A DNA stretch of 64,000 nucleotides from Microbacteriaceae bacterium (lineage in GTDB: Bacteria; Actinomycetota; Actinomycetes; Actinomycetales; Microbacteriaceae). Below, piece after piece: positions 8,560 to 16,663 of the stretch. The notes under the pieces were generated by a model. It was given only the letters and a program-made list of their open reading frames with translations. It made no database searches and was not told the DNA's origin. Position numbers and translations under genes: made by a program. Position 1 is the stretch's first letter. Each line of letters starts with the position of its first letter. The DNA is taken from contig JACMPQ010000018.1 of NCBI GenBank assembly GCA_014377425.1, positions 1 through 64,000 on the forward strand. The letters are read 5' to 3'.

Positions 8560-9465
8560 TTAGCGCTGCAGATTGACCGAATGAACACCGTTGTCATGGC
8601 GCAGCACCGGGAACACCGCCGAGACCGAAAACCCCACTCCGGGCACCGGATAGGCGTGAAAGATCCCGCCGAAAGCATCCGTGCGGATACGCATCTCCGT
8701 CACTCCACCGCCGACAACAGGGTCGACAAGGGCCGACGGGACTTCCTCAAAGATGTAACTACGCTGTTGTGCGACCGGCCCGGTGGTCGCGCTGAGCCCC
8801 GGTGGCTGAGCCCTCGACTGCACACCGTTGTCATCGATTAGAACCTGCAGGCCCTCCTCGGTCCAGACGAATGAGACGTGAACTACGGTGCCGGGCCCGC
8901 CGAACTTGAGCGCGTTCGAAAGTGCTTCTTCAACGATGCGATTGATCGCCGCATTCGCGCCCGGTTGCGGCTCAAAACTGTTGCCGGATTCGCTGAAGGT
9001 GATGGTGAGCCCGGCGCGGCGTCGTTCATCCAACAGCGTTGCCAATCGCTGAAGGCGTGGCTGGGCCTGAACCGCACTTTGCCCGTCCCCGGCGATCGTG
9101 ACGATCCTGCGCAGCTCGGCGAGCGTTTCGCGGGCGAGCGCGGCTACGAGTTTTGCCGATCGCTCCGCGGCGCCGGGAGCGGCGTCGAGCAAGTAGCCTG
9201 CGGCATCCGCCTGGCGCACGATCTGCGAGACCGACAGCACCACCCCATCGAAGAGCTCCCGGATGATGCGCAACCGGGCTCCCTGCTCGACCGCGGCATT
9301 CGTGCCGGCTGAAATTTCGCGGTCGGCGGCGTTGAGCTCGCGCGAAAGCACGTGGGTGTTTCGGATGCTGCAAATCCAGAATGCGCTCAGCACGACTGTA
9401 ATCACGATCAGGGCGCCAACCAGCCACTCCAGTACCGGCACATTGTGCAGGATCCACGCATTCAT
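8560..9465 (-). CDS. Histidine-kinase-like membrane protein lacking the phospho-acceptor His
   Basis: A 301-residue protein with one N-terminal membrane helix (about residues 13-34), a HisKA_3-like helical pair, and a HATPase_c domain with an N-box (EEALSNALKFGG, residues 179-190) and a DDNG box (211-214). In the NarL/DesK-type kinases the first helix reads RELHDxV. Here it reads RELFDGV, with Phe72 encoded by TTC at 9250-9252, so the normal phosphorylated histidine is missing. The ATG at 9465 follows GGGGGG. No response regulator gene is adjacent. It may be an atypical sensor, an ATP-binding partner of another kinase, or a degenerate kinase. Confidence 0.75.
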   Translation of the reverse strand: MNAWILHNVPVLEWLVGALIVITVVLSAFWICSIRNTHVLSRELNAADREISAGTNAAVEQGARLRIIRELFDGVVLSVSQIVRQADAAGYLLDAAPGAAERSAKLVAALARETLAELRRIVTIAGDGQSAVQAQPRLQRLATLLDERRRAGLTITFSESGNSFEPQPGANAAINRIVEEALSNALKFGGPGTVVHVSFVWTEEGLQVLIDDNGVQSRAQPPGLSATTGPVAQQRSYIFEEVPSALVDPVVGGGVTEMRIRTDAFGGIFHAYPVPGVGFSVSAVFPVLRHDNGVHSVNLQR

Positions 9466-9620
9466 GATGCCCCCCGTTGCGGTCATCCTGACATGCCGGT
9501 ATGCGAGCCGGGCACGGGTGACCCGCGTTGAGACTAGGCGACACTGCGTGACGGTTGCATTCCGAGACGCTGACCGGCGCGTACTGGGCCACACGAGGAA
9601 TCAGAGTCATCACCGGGGCG

Positions 9621-9663
9621 TTAAAACAAACAACGCCCGGAGGGGTGGAGCCCCCACGGGCGT
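9621..9663 (-). terminator. Rho-independent terminator of tRNA-Asn
   Basis: Reading the minus strand, the GC-rich stem ACGCCCG/CGGGCGT encloses a smaller GGGGG/CCCC-type inner stem and is followed by the T-rich tail TGTTTGTTTT. It begins five bases past the 3' end of tRNA-Asn. Confidence 0.8.
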
Positions 9664-9667
9664 CGAG

Positions 9668-9740
9668 CTCCTCGACTTGGACTCGAACCAAGAACCTGCC
9701 GATTAACAGTCGGCTGCTCTGCCAATTGAGCTATCGAGGA
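9668..9740 (-). tRNA. tRNA-Asn(GTT)
   Basis: A 73-nt cloverleaf on the minus strand: acceptor TCCTCGA/TCGAGGA, D-arm TAGCTCAATTGGCAGAGCA, anticodon stem GCCGA/TCGGC with loop CTGTTAA (anticodon GTT), T-arm CTTGGTTCGAGTCCAAG, and discriminator G. CCA is not encoded. A strong terminator follows. Confidence 0.97.
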
Positions 9741-9911
9741 TTGCTGAAACAGCGTGTTTACCTTACCAAAGGACAGAGCGGTGAAATAACCGTTCACCCC
9801 AAACGAGGGCTATCGCTGTGGTCAAATCCGCCCTATTCGCCGTGGGAACGTGGGGTTGAGGGCAATCAAGAAAAATTTTCGTGAATTAGAAGGCGCTGCT
9901 TTCTCGCCCCT

Positions 9912-10778
9912 TTAACTCTGTTCCGCCACGACCTCAGCCAGTGATTTGAGGTAGGGATGATCGGGTGCCAAAAAGAGCGCGTCAAGGGTGTCAAGGGCAA
10001 CTATCATCCCGTCACTAAGAACCGCAATTCGGTCGGAGACTTCGGTGACCACCGCCAAATCGTGGCTCACGACGATGGCCGAGAAGCTTCGAACGGCCTG
10101 CAATTCGGGAATTATCCTCAAAATGTCTCGCCGCATTGTGAGATCCACCCCGATGGTCGGCTCGTCGGCCACCAGAAGTTCCGGCTCGAGAATCAGGGCA
10201 CGCGCCAACGCGACCCGTTGACGCTGACCGCTGCTGAGCTCCCAGGGCCGACGCTCCAAAACCGCCAGCGGAAGATGAACGGCATCGATCAGGGTCGCCA
10301 CCCTCTGTCCAACCATCCGGCGATCGGTTTGTCGGCCGAGTGAAAGCATTGGCTCTGCTACGTTCTCCTCCACCGTGAACGAGGCAGTCAGCCGCTGTGC
10401 GCCATCCTGCGGCAGATAACCGACCCGTTTGACAAACTCCGTGCGCTGGGCGGCGCGGAGGTACCGTAGCGAGGTGCCGAGCACGGTGAGGGAGCCACCA
10501 CAGATGCCAGGGGACCCAGCTACAGGCGAAGCAGCCGAAGGCGGCTCCCAGCCGAATGCACCATCCGCTTGAGAACGATGCGCGCGTCCGGCGAGAATTT
10601 GGGCGAGGGTGGATTTACCCGAACCCGATGCGCCGATGATGCCCAAAGTTTCACCGAACGCAAGGTCGAAGCTGACCCCGTGCACGGCGACGATCCGGGA
10701 GTGCACGTCCAGCGGTGAATACTCGATCGAAAGATCGCGAGCGGAAATCGCACGGTCTGCGATGGGCTGCTGAATCAC
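9912..10778 (-). CDS. Orphan ABC ATPase of the oligopeptide/nickel (OppD/DppF) type
   Basis: A 288-residue ATPase with Walker A GASGSGKST, signature LSSGQRQR, Walker B LLVADEP and switch THDL-like VSHDLAVV. The C-terminal segment APDHPYLKSLAE is the tail typical of peptide/nickel transporter ATPases. An inserted loop of about 35 residues, rich in Gly/Pro/Ser (around WEPPSAASPVAGSPG), separates Walker A from the Q-loop. GTG 10778 is preceded by AGGAG. No permease or binding protein lies nearby. It is the last gene of the dusB-dgt-dnaG run, 47 bp after dnaG. It may energise permeases encoded elsewhere. Confidence 0.8.
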   Translation of the reverse strand: MIQQPIADRAISARDLSIEYSPLDVHSRIVAVHGVSFDLAFGETLGIIGASGSGKSTLAQILAGRAHRSQADGAFGWEPPSAASPVAGSPGICGGSLTVLGTSLRYLRAAQRTEFVKRVGYLPQDGAQRLTASFTVEENVAEPMLSLGRQTDRRMVGQRVATLIDAVHLPLAVLERRPWELSSGQRQRVALARALILEPELLVADEPTIGVDLTMRRDILRIIPELQAVRSFSAIVVSHDLAVVTEVSDRIAVLSDGMIVALDTLDALFLAPDHPYLKSLAEVVAEQS

Positions 10779-10825
10779 CGGGATTTGCTCCTATCGAGGT
10801 GGAGAATGCGGGTTCCTGTTATGGA

Positions 10826-12739
10826 TTAGTCGCCGCGCAGCGCTCGACGCTCCTGCTCGATTCGCAAGAGCTCGCGTTGCAACTCCCGCGAGCGTTCCGG
10901 CTCGGCCACGCCATCCACCCGCTGCAGCTGGCCGAGCAATTCCGCCTTGCGCCGGGAAAGGTCACGATCAACCAGCGCCGAAGTGACGCCCGTGCAATAT
11001 AGCTCGAGCTCCTGACCCTCCTTGACCGGCATGGGGGCAACCCCCAACTCCTTCACGAGCCCGGCGAACGGAAGCGGAACCTCCGCAATGACCCGGTCGA
11101 GCCAGCTGCTCGTGGCCCAGGCATCCATACTCCCGACAATCCCGTCACGAACGACCGCAAGCGAAGGGTTGGCGTAGAGCACCTGCGCGGCCCGGTGGGC
11201 CAGCTCAACGCTCACCGCCTCGGGATGCTGCAGCAACGCCATCAGCGCGTCGCGCTCCAACCGCGTGGCCAGGTCGTTGGGCAGATCGGTGATGGATGCC
11301 CCGCGCTCACGGGCAACTCCGGCCGCCTCGGGTATCCCGGAACCCTGAGCGGGACCCTGAGCGAGGCCCTGAACGGTGCCCTGCGCGAAACTCTGCGCGG
11401 GCGTGCCCGTGCGCGCCGCAGCCACAGCACGGCTCACCTCGGTGGGGTCGAGCCCGAGCCAGCGGGCGAGAGTGCGAATGTAACCCACGTTAAGTGACTG
11501 GTCACGAATGCCGGCGACGACAGGGGCGGCGGCACGCAGTGCCGCAACCCGACCCTCCACCGTGTCGAGGTTGTGGGCATCGAGAACGCGCCTGATCATG
11601 AACTCGAACATCGGTTTTTTGGTATCGATGAGGCGCCGCACGGCATCATCACCGCGATTGAGTCGCAGGTCACAGGGATCAAGGCCGTCGGGGGCGACGG
11701 CAACGTAAGTCTGGGCGGCAAAGCGTTGCTCCTCGCCAAAAGCGCGGCTGGCCGCCTTCTGCCCGGCGTCATCCGGGTCGAAGGTGAAGACCACCTCACC
11801 GAGACCGCGGGTGTCGGCGTTGTCGACGTCGCCCAGCATCCGTCGGATCACCTTGATGTGATCGACGCCGAAGGAGGTGCCGCAGGTGGCGACCGCGGTG
11901 GTGATGCCCGCCAGATGGCAGGCCATGACGTCGGTGTAGCCCTCAACCACCACCACCTGACGCCCGCGGGAGATGTCCCGTTTGGCCAGATCGAGCCCGT
12001 ACAGCACAGATGATTTGTGATACACCGGCGTCTCCGGGGTATTGAGATACTTCGGGCCCTTGTCGTCTTCGAGCAATCGACGCGCCCCAAAGCCCAGAGT
12101 CTGCCCGGTAACATCGCGAATCGGCCACACCAGTCGACCGCGAAATCGATCGTAAACTCCACGATCGCCCTGGCTCAGCAGCCCCGCGGTTACCAATTCC
12201 AGCTCCGTGAACCCCCGAGACTTCAGGTGGGTTCCGAGAGCGCTAAACGATTTTGGGGCGAATCCGAGACCGAAACGCTGGGCGGCGACGGCATCGAATG
12301 CGCGTTCGCCCAAAAAGATGCGGGCGAGCTCCGCATCGGGCGCTCCGAGCTGGGCGACAAAGAATTCCGCTGCTGCTTGGTTTGCGGCGAGAATTCGGGC
12401 ACGGTTTCCGTGGTCGGAGTTGGCTTGACCACCATCCTCGTAGTGCAGTTCGAACCCGATGCGTGCCGCCATCCGCTCGACCGCCTCGGTGAAGGTGGCG
12501 TGATCCATCTGCTGAATGAAGGAAAAAACGTCGCCGTCTTCACCGCAACCGAAGCAGTGGTAGCGGCCCACCTGGGGGCGCACATGAAAGCTCGGGCTGC
12601 GTTCGTCATGAAACGGGCAGAGTCCCTTGAGCGACCCGACACCGGCGCCTTTGAGGGTGACGTAGTCACCCACGATGTCGGCAATGTTGACGCGCGAACG
12701 AACCTCGTCGATGTCGTTTCTTCGAATGAGGCCTGCCAC
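10826..12739 (-). CDS. dnaG: DNA primase
   Basis: A 637-residue replicative primase that makes RNA primers at the fork. The CHC2 zinc-binding domain is visible at the N-terminus (Cys41, His44, Cys62, Cys65 in CPFHDERSPSF...YHCFGCGED). The catalytic core has the TOPRIM segments VVVVEGYTDVMA and FTFDPDDAG. A helicase-interacting C-terminal domain follows. Between them lies a low-complexity Gln/Gly stretch (FAQGTVQGLAQGPAQG) encoded by an imperfect short tandem repeat at about 11339-11400. The GTG start has no strong ribosome-binding site. The gene follows dgt at a distance of 171 bp that is filled by a tandem repeat. Confidence 0.97.
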   Translation of the reverse strand: MAGLIRRNDIDEVRSRVNIADIVGDYVTLKGAGVGSLKGLCPFHDERSPSFHVRPQVGRYHCFGCGEDGDVFSFIQQMDHATFTEAVERMAARIGFELHYEDGGQANSDHGNRARILAANQAAAEFFVAQLGAPDAELARIFLGERAFDAVAAQRFGLGFAPKSFSALGTHLKSRGFTELELVTAGLLSQGDRGVYDRFRGRLVWPIRDVTGQTLGFGARRLLEDDKGPKYLNTPETPVYHKSSVLYGLDLAKRDISRGRQVVVVEGYTDVMACHLAGITTAVATCGTSFGVDHIKVIRRMLGDVDNADTRGLGEVVFTFDPDDAGQKAASRAFGEEQRFAAQTYVAVAPDGLDPCDLRLNRGDDAVRRLIDTKKPMFEFMIRRVLDAHNLDTVEGRVAALRAAAPVVAGIRDQSLNVGYIRTLARWLGLDPTEVSRAVAAARTGTPAQSFAQGTVQGLAQGPAQGSGIPEAAGVARERGASITDLPNDLATRLERDALMALLQHPEAVSVELAHRAAQVLYANPSLAVVRDGIVGSMDAWATSSWLDRVIAEVPLPFAGLVKELGVAPMPVKEGQELELYCTGVTSALVDRDLSRRKAELLGQLQRVDGVAEPERSRELQRELLRIEQERRALRGD

Positions 12740-12770
12740 GGGTGGATTCTACTTTCGGTCGGGGATGCGG

Positions 12771-12847
12771 TGCGGTTCGGGAATGCGGTGCGGTGCGGTT
12801 CGGGAATGCGGTGCGGTTCGGGAATGCGGTGCTGTTCGGGAATGCGG
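12771..12847. repeat. Tandem 18-bp repeat between dgt and dnaG
   Basis: Four near-identical copies of TGCGGTTCGGGAATGCGG are present, the second preceded by an extra TGCGG and the last carrying a G-to-T change. Flanking DNA decays into shorter GTGCTGTGC pieces. Copies are contiguous, with no spacers, so this is not a CRISPR. It occupies most of the 171-bp gap and may lie in the dnaG leader. Confidence 0.9.
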
Positions 12848-12910
12848 TGCTGTGCTGTGCAGGAACGGGGTGCGGGATGTCGGCTGGCCAGAGCGTTGAG
12901 GATGACAGCG

Positions 12911-14200
12911 TTAGCGGCGCGCGCCAATCAGTCGTTCGTGCCAGGAAAACGCAGACTGGTCGGTGAGCGAAGCCACCTGATCTACGATTGCTCGCCGCCG
13001 ACCGGATTCTGATAAGGCGGCCACGAAGTCTTCGGCGAACCCGGGGTCGAGTTCATCCGATCCGCGCTCCCAAAGCACCTCGGCAAGCTCGAGGAGCACT
13101 TCGCGCTGATGCACGTAGAGCGGCTGGCGGGTGTTTTTCGACATCACAAACGCGGCGACAATACCCTTGAGCACGGCAATCTCCGCCGCAACCGAGCGCG
13201 GCACGATGACGCTGGCGCCGAAGCGAATCAGCCGGGTCACGCTGTCCGCTGAGGCGAGGGTGGCCCGAGTGGCGGCGGCGGCGAAGCGACCAATGAGCGT
13301 GCTGGTGAGATTCTTGAGCTTGGCATGATCCACCCGGCTGCCGTCCCAGGTTTCGATCCACTGGTCGAGCGAGTCGAGGCGGTCAAAGGCGGCAATGAGC
13401 TCGGCGTGATCGAACTCCCCGCCGATCCAGGCAAACATTGAGTCGACGAGATCGTCGTGAGCCACACGCGCACCGAGGGCGGCCACGTCGATGTAGCCAC
13501 CAACCACGGCATCCTCGAAGTCGTGCACGGAGTAGGCAATGTCATCGGAAAGATCCATGACTTCGGCTTCGATGCAGCGGCGGCGGTCGGGAGCACCCGC
13601 ACGCAACCAGCGAAACGCTGAAATATCGTCTTCGTAAAATCCGAACTTGGCCCGACCGCTCGGGTCGGCGACCGACGCATTGGCCGGCCACGGATATTTG
13701 CAACTCGCGTCGAGACTGGCCCTGGTGAGGTTGAGACCGTAAGACCAACCGTCTGGCCCGAAGATCTTCGGCTCAATTCGGGTGAGCAGACGCAGGGTCT
13801 GCGCGTTACCCTCAAAGCCGCCGAAATCAAGCGCCCATTCGTTGAGGGCTCGCTCACCATTGTGGCCGAATGGCGGATGACCGAGGTCGTGGGCAAGGCA
13901 CGCCGTGTCGACGACATCCGGGTCTAAGCCGAGGCTGGTGGCAAGCTCCCGACCGACCTGCGCCACCTCAAGGGAGTGCGTGAGCCGGTTGCGCGCAAAA
14001 TCGAGCCCAGCGGTGGGGCTGAGCACCTGAGTCTTGGCGGCCAAGCGCCTGAGAGCACTGGAATGCAGCAGGCGAGCGCGGTCCCGGGCGAAATCGCTGC
14101 GTCGACTGGAGTGCTCCTCGGCGAACCACCGCGCGGTGTCTTCGGGCGCGTAGCCGCTGTTGCGTGCCGTTGCCGCAATCTTCAGATTTACTTCAGACAT
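12911..14200 (-). CDS. dgt: Deoxyguanosinetriphosphate triphosphohydrolase-like protein
   Basis: A 429-residue HD-domain protein of the dNTPase family that converts dNTPs to nucleosides and tripolyphosphate. The metal-binding HD signature is complete: RNRLTHSLEVAQ (His75) and CLAHDLGHPPFGHNGE (His104-Asp105, His108), with a further Asp in DLSDDIAYSVHD. The preceding SSALRRLAAKTQV segment is a family hallmark. ATG 14200 lies 2 bp after the dusB stop, so the genes are almost certainly one transcript. Coupling of dgt and dnaG is common in actinobacteria and links nucleotide pools with replication. Confidence 0.93.
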   Translation of the reverse strand: MSEVNLKIAATARNSGYAPEDTARWFAEEHSSRRSDFARDRARLLHSSALRRLAAKTQVLSPTAGLDFARNRLTHSLEVAQVGRELATSLGLDPDVVDTACLAHDLGHPPFGHNGERALNEWALDFGGFEGNAQTLRLLTRIEPKIFGPDGWSYGLNLTRASLDASCKYPWPANASVADPSGRAKFGFYEDDISAFRWLRAGAPDRRRCIEAEVMDLSDDIAYSVHDFEDAVVGGYIDVAALGARVAHDDLVDSMFAWIGGEFDHAELIAAFDRLDSLDQWIETWDGSRVDHAKLKNLTSTLIGRFAAAATRATLASADSVTRLIRFGASVIVPRSVAAEIAVLKGIVAAFVMSKNTRQPLYVHQREVLLELAEVLWERGSDELDPGFAEDFVAALSESGRRRAIVDQVASLTDQSAFSWHERLIGARR

Positions 14201-14202
14201 TG

Positions 14203-15393
14203 TTATCCCCCACTGTGGCTGAGCTCGGCGCCGGCGAGGTCCGCGCGGTGGGCGTCGCCGATTTCGCGGGTGTCCAGCCAGCGGTCCGGAAGCGACGGGC
14301 GTTTCGGTGTTCCGGCGCGACCACGCGGGCCCTCGGCGTCGACCCCGGGATAGGGAAGGGTGCCGTCGAGCTGGCCGAGGAGATCATCCATTTGTTGCAG
14401 GCTTTCCACGAGCCCGAGCGCCGCACGAATTTCATGACCCACCGGGTAGCCCTTGAAGTACCACGTGATGTGCTTACGGATGTCGCGGCAGGCCCACTCC
14501 TCGCTGTCGAGAAACTCGGTGAGCAGTTCGGTGTGGCGGCGCAGGGCCGCGGCGACCGTGCCGAGGGAGGGCTGGGCCACGTCGAATCCGGCGCTGCCTG
14601 TGCCGGTGTCTGCGCCGGTTGCACGTGCGCGAAAAGCGCTTACGAGGTCGCCGAACAACCATGGCCGACCGAGGCAGCCCCGTCCGACAACGACACCGTC
14701 GCAGCCGGTCTCTTCCATCATGCGAATGGCATCTGCCGCCGACCAAATATCGCCATTACCGAGCACCGGAACACTCGTAATCGTTTCTTTGAGGGTGGCG
14801 ATAGCCGCCCAATCAGCGTGGCCGCTGTAAAACTCGGCCGCAGTGCGTGCATGAAGTGCAATGCTGGCAACCCCCGCGCCCTCGGCGACCTTGCCCGCCT
14901 CAAGAAAGGTGAGGTGGGTGGAGTCAATTCCCTTGCGCATTTTGACCGTTAGCGGGATGTCACCGGCGGCGGTCACCGCGCCCTCCACGATTTCGCGAAA
15001 AAGTCCGAGCTTCCACGGCAAAGCCGCGCCCCCACCCTTTCGGGTCACTTTCGGCACCGGGCAACCGAAGTTGAGATCGATGTGATCGGCACGATCCTCG
15101 GCCACTAACAGTGTCACGGCCTCAGCGACGGTTTTCGGGTCCACGCCGTAGAGCTGAATACTTCGGATCGTCTCTGACTCATGATGCTGAATCAGCCGCA
15201 TGCTCGCCGGGGTGCGTTCGACCAGCGCGCGGCTGGTGATCATTTCGCTCACGTAAAGCCCGGCGCCGAATTCACGGCAGAGCCTACGAAACGCGGTATT
15301 GGTGATGCCTGCCATCGGCGCAAGGACCACCGGCACGTCGAGGGCAATCGGTCCGATCATGAGTGCGGGTGGGGCGGAAGCGAGAACTGTCAC
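14203..15393 (-). CDS. dusB: tRNA-dihydrouridine synthase
   Basis: A 396-residue FMN-dependent enzyme that reduces uridines in tRNA D-loops. The TIM-barrel start VVLAPMAGITNTAFRR, the catalytic cysteine in NFGCPVPKVTRKGGG and the FMN-phosphate site GNGDIWS are present. VVGRGCLGRPWLFGD is the family's late motif. GTG 15393, with GGGAG upstream, was chosen over the longer frame because it puts the barrel at the expected distance from the N-terminus. It heads the dusB-dgt-dnaG-ATPase run. The last ~50 residues are a variable Arg/Pro-rich tail. Confidence 0.93.
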   Translation of the reverse strand: MTVLASAPPALMIGPIALDVPVVLAPMAGITNTAFRRLCREFGAGLYVSEMITSRALVERTPASMRLIQHHESETIRSIQLYGVDPKTVAEAVTLLVAEDRADHIDLNFGCPVPKVTRKGGGAALPWKLGLFREIVEGAVTAAGDIPLTVKMRKGIDSTHLTFLEAGKVAEGAGVASIALHARTAAEFYSGHADWAAIATLKETITSVPVLGNGDIWSAADAIRMMEETGCDGVVVGRGCLGRPWLFGDLVSAFRARATGADTGTGSAGFDVAQPSLGTVAAALRRHTELLTEFLDSEEWACRDIRKHITWYFKGYPVGHEIRAALGLVESLQQMDDLLGQLDGTLPYPGVDAEGPRGRAGTPKRPSLPDRWLDTREIGDAHRADLAGAELSHSGG

Positions 15394-15466
15394 CCCTTGA
15401 TTCTCCCAGATGCTGCCATCTAACCCGCCCAGCGAAGGGTTTGGTGGAGGACCGCGCCAACCGAAG

Positions 15467-16627
15467 TTAGTTTGCCGAGCACCGCACGTTGGTTTTCCCT
15501 TGACCCGCGGAGAGCGCCACATTGCTGCAGGTCACAACGTTTGCGAGGACCGGGGTCAACGCATAGCCAAACCCGCTGCCGTTGACCGTGGCCGAGTTGT
15601 CTCGGAACACGTTACGCGTGCCCCAGCCTTTGAGAATCTCGTGGGTCTGAAAGCCGTCTTTCGGTGAATTCACCCCGGTGTTGTTCGAAATGATCCAGTC
15701 GTTGCCCTTCACGTTCATCCACGCAGAGGCGCCGGCCGGGTCAATTTTGCTGCCGTCGAAGACGTTGCCGGTTACGATCCCGGAAGTTGTTCCTTCCTTG
15801 ATATCGATACTCTCGGCAGTCGTCGCATAGATCGTATTGTCGCTGATGGTGTTCCGGTCGCTTTTATCCGGTTCGCAATTGCTCAGCGCGCACCAGTTTT
15901 TTTGCGCTGTTCCAATGTAAATACCTTCACCAAATTTCGGTTTCAACAGCCCGGTGTCGTGAACAATGTTGTGGTTCACCAAATTGTCGGTACTGAAGGT
16001 TCGCAGGTGAATGGCTTCATCACCAATTTGATAGACCTGCAGATTACGGATGATGCTTCCGACCGTTGCGTCGGCAACGATCCCCTTCTGCCCGTTGGTC
16101 ACGCTGAAGCCGACGAGGTTCCAGTAGCTCGCGCGGGACAGGTGAAACACGTAGCCAGCACTATTGTCGGCGCCGTCTAAGACGCTCTCTGAACTGCCGC
16201 AAAGAAAAATTGGCTTACTGGCGGTACCGGAGGTTTCCGCTACGAAATTTCCGGTGAAGGTGCCTATCCCGAGCGAAATCACGTCTCCCGGCTTGGCGTT
16301 TCCAAGCGCTGTGGTCAATTCAGCTGCGGAATTGGCTTGCACCGTGGCTGCGGGGCAGTCCGCGGCGATCGGTGCCGGAACGACTACGTTCGGTGTCTCC
16401 CCAGATGGGTGCGGTGTGTTTTTCGGCTCCTTGGTCCGGCTCCGCACCGGGCTTGGGCTTGGGCTTGGTCTTGGGCTGACAAGCGTTTGCGCGCTTTGCT
16501 GCCCTTGGTTAGCTGAGGTTCTCCCTAAAAACTGCGCGACGACGGTAATCCCACCAAAAATGGCCGCCCCAACCAGCATCGCCACCAGCATGGCTGCTAT
16601 CGGACGCCGAACAATCAGCTTTTTCAA
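15467..16627 (-). CDS. Membrane-anchored right-handed beta-helix protein (polysaccharide-lyase-like fold)
   Basis: A 386-residue protein with a basic N-terminus, one membrane anchor (about residues 11-34) and a Pro/Ser linker with an SPSPSP run, followed by an extracellular parallel beta-helix domain. Visible helix turns include GDVISLGIGTFTGNF, NLVGFSVTNGQKGI, NHNIVHDTGLLKPKFGEG and SIDIKEGTTSGIVTGN. Cysteines in WCALSNCEPD suggest a disulphide. This is the pectin-lyase fold used by pectate lyases, chondroitinase B-like enzymes and epimerases, but catalytic residues cannot be assigned. It is 36 bp downstream of a second, larger beta-helix gene and part of the GT2 locus, so it may cut, modify or bind the polymer made there. 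Confidence 0.7.
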   Translation of the reverse strand: MKKLIVRRPIAAMLVAMLVGAAIFGGITVVAQFLGRTSANQGQQSAQTLVSPRPSPSPSPVRSRTKEPKNTPHPSGETPNVVVPAPIAADCPAATVQANSAAELTTALGNAKPGDVISLGIGTFTGNFVAETSGTASKPIFLCGSSESVLDGADNSAGYVFHLSRASYWNLVGFSVTNGQKGIVADATVGSIIRNLQVYQIGDEAIHLRTFSTDNLVNHNIVHDTGLLKPKFGEGIYIGTAQKNWCALSNCEPDKSDRNTISDNTIYATTAESIDIKEGTTSGIVTGNVFDGSKIDPAGASAWMNVKGNDWIISNNTGVNSPKDGFQTHEILKGWGTRNVFRDNSATVNGSGFGYALTPVLANVVTCSNVALSAGQGKTNVRCSAN

Positions 16628-16663
16628 TCCCGTAAACCCCCCTTGACGCCGACCGGTGGCCGA

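Noticed and set aside
12771-12847. Possible CRISPR array
   Set aside because: The 18-bp units are contiguous with no unique spacers, and no cas genes are present in the window.
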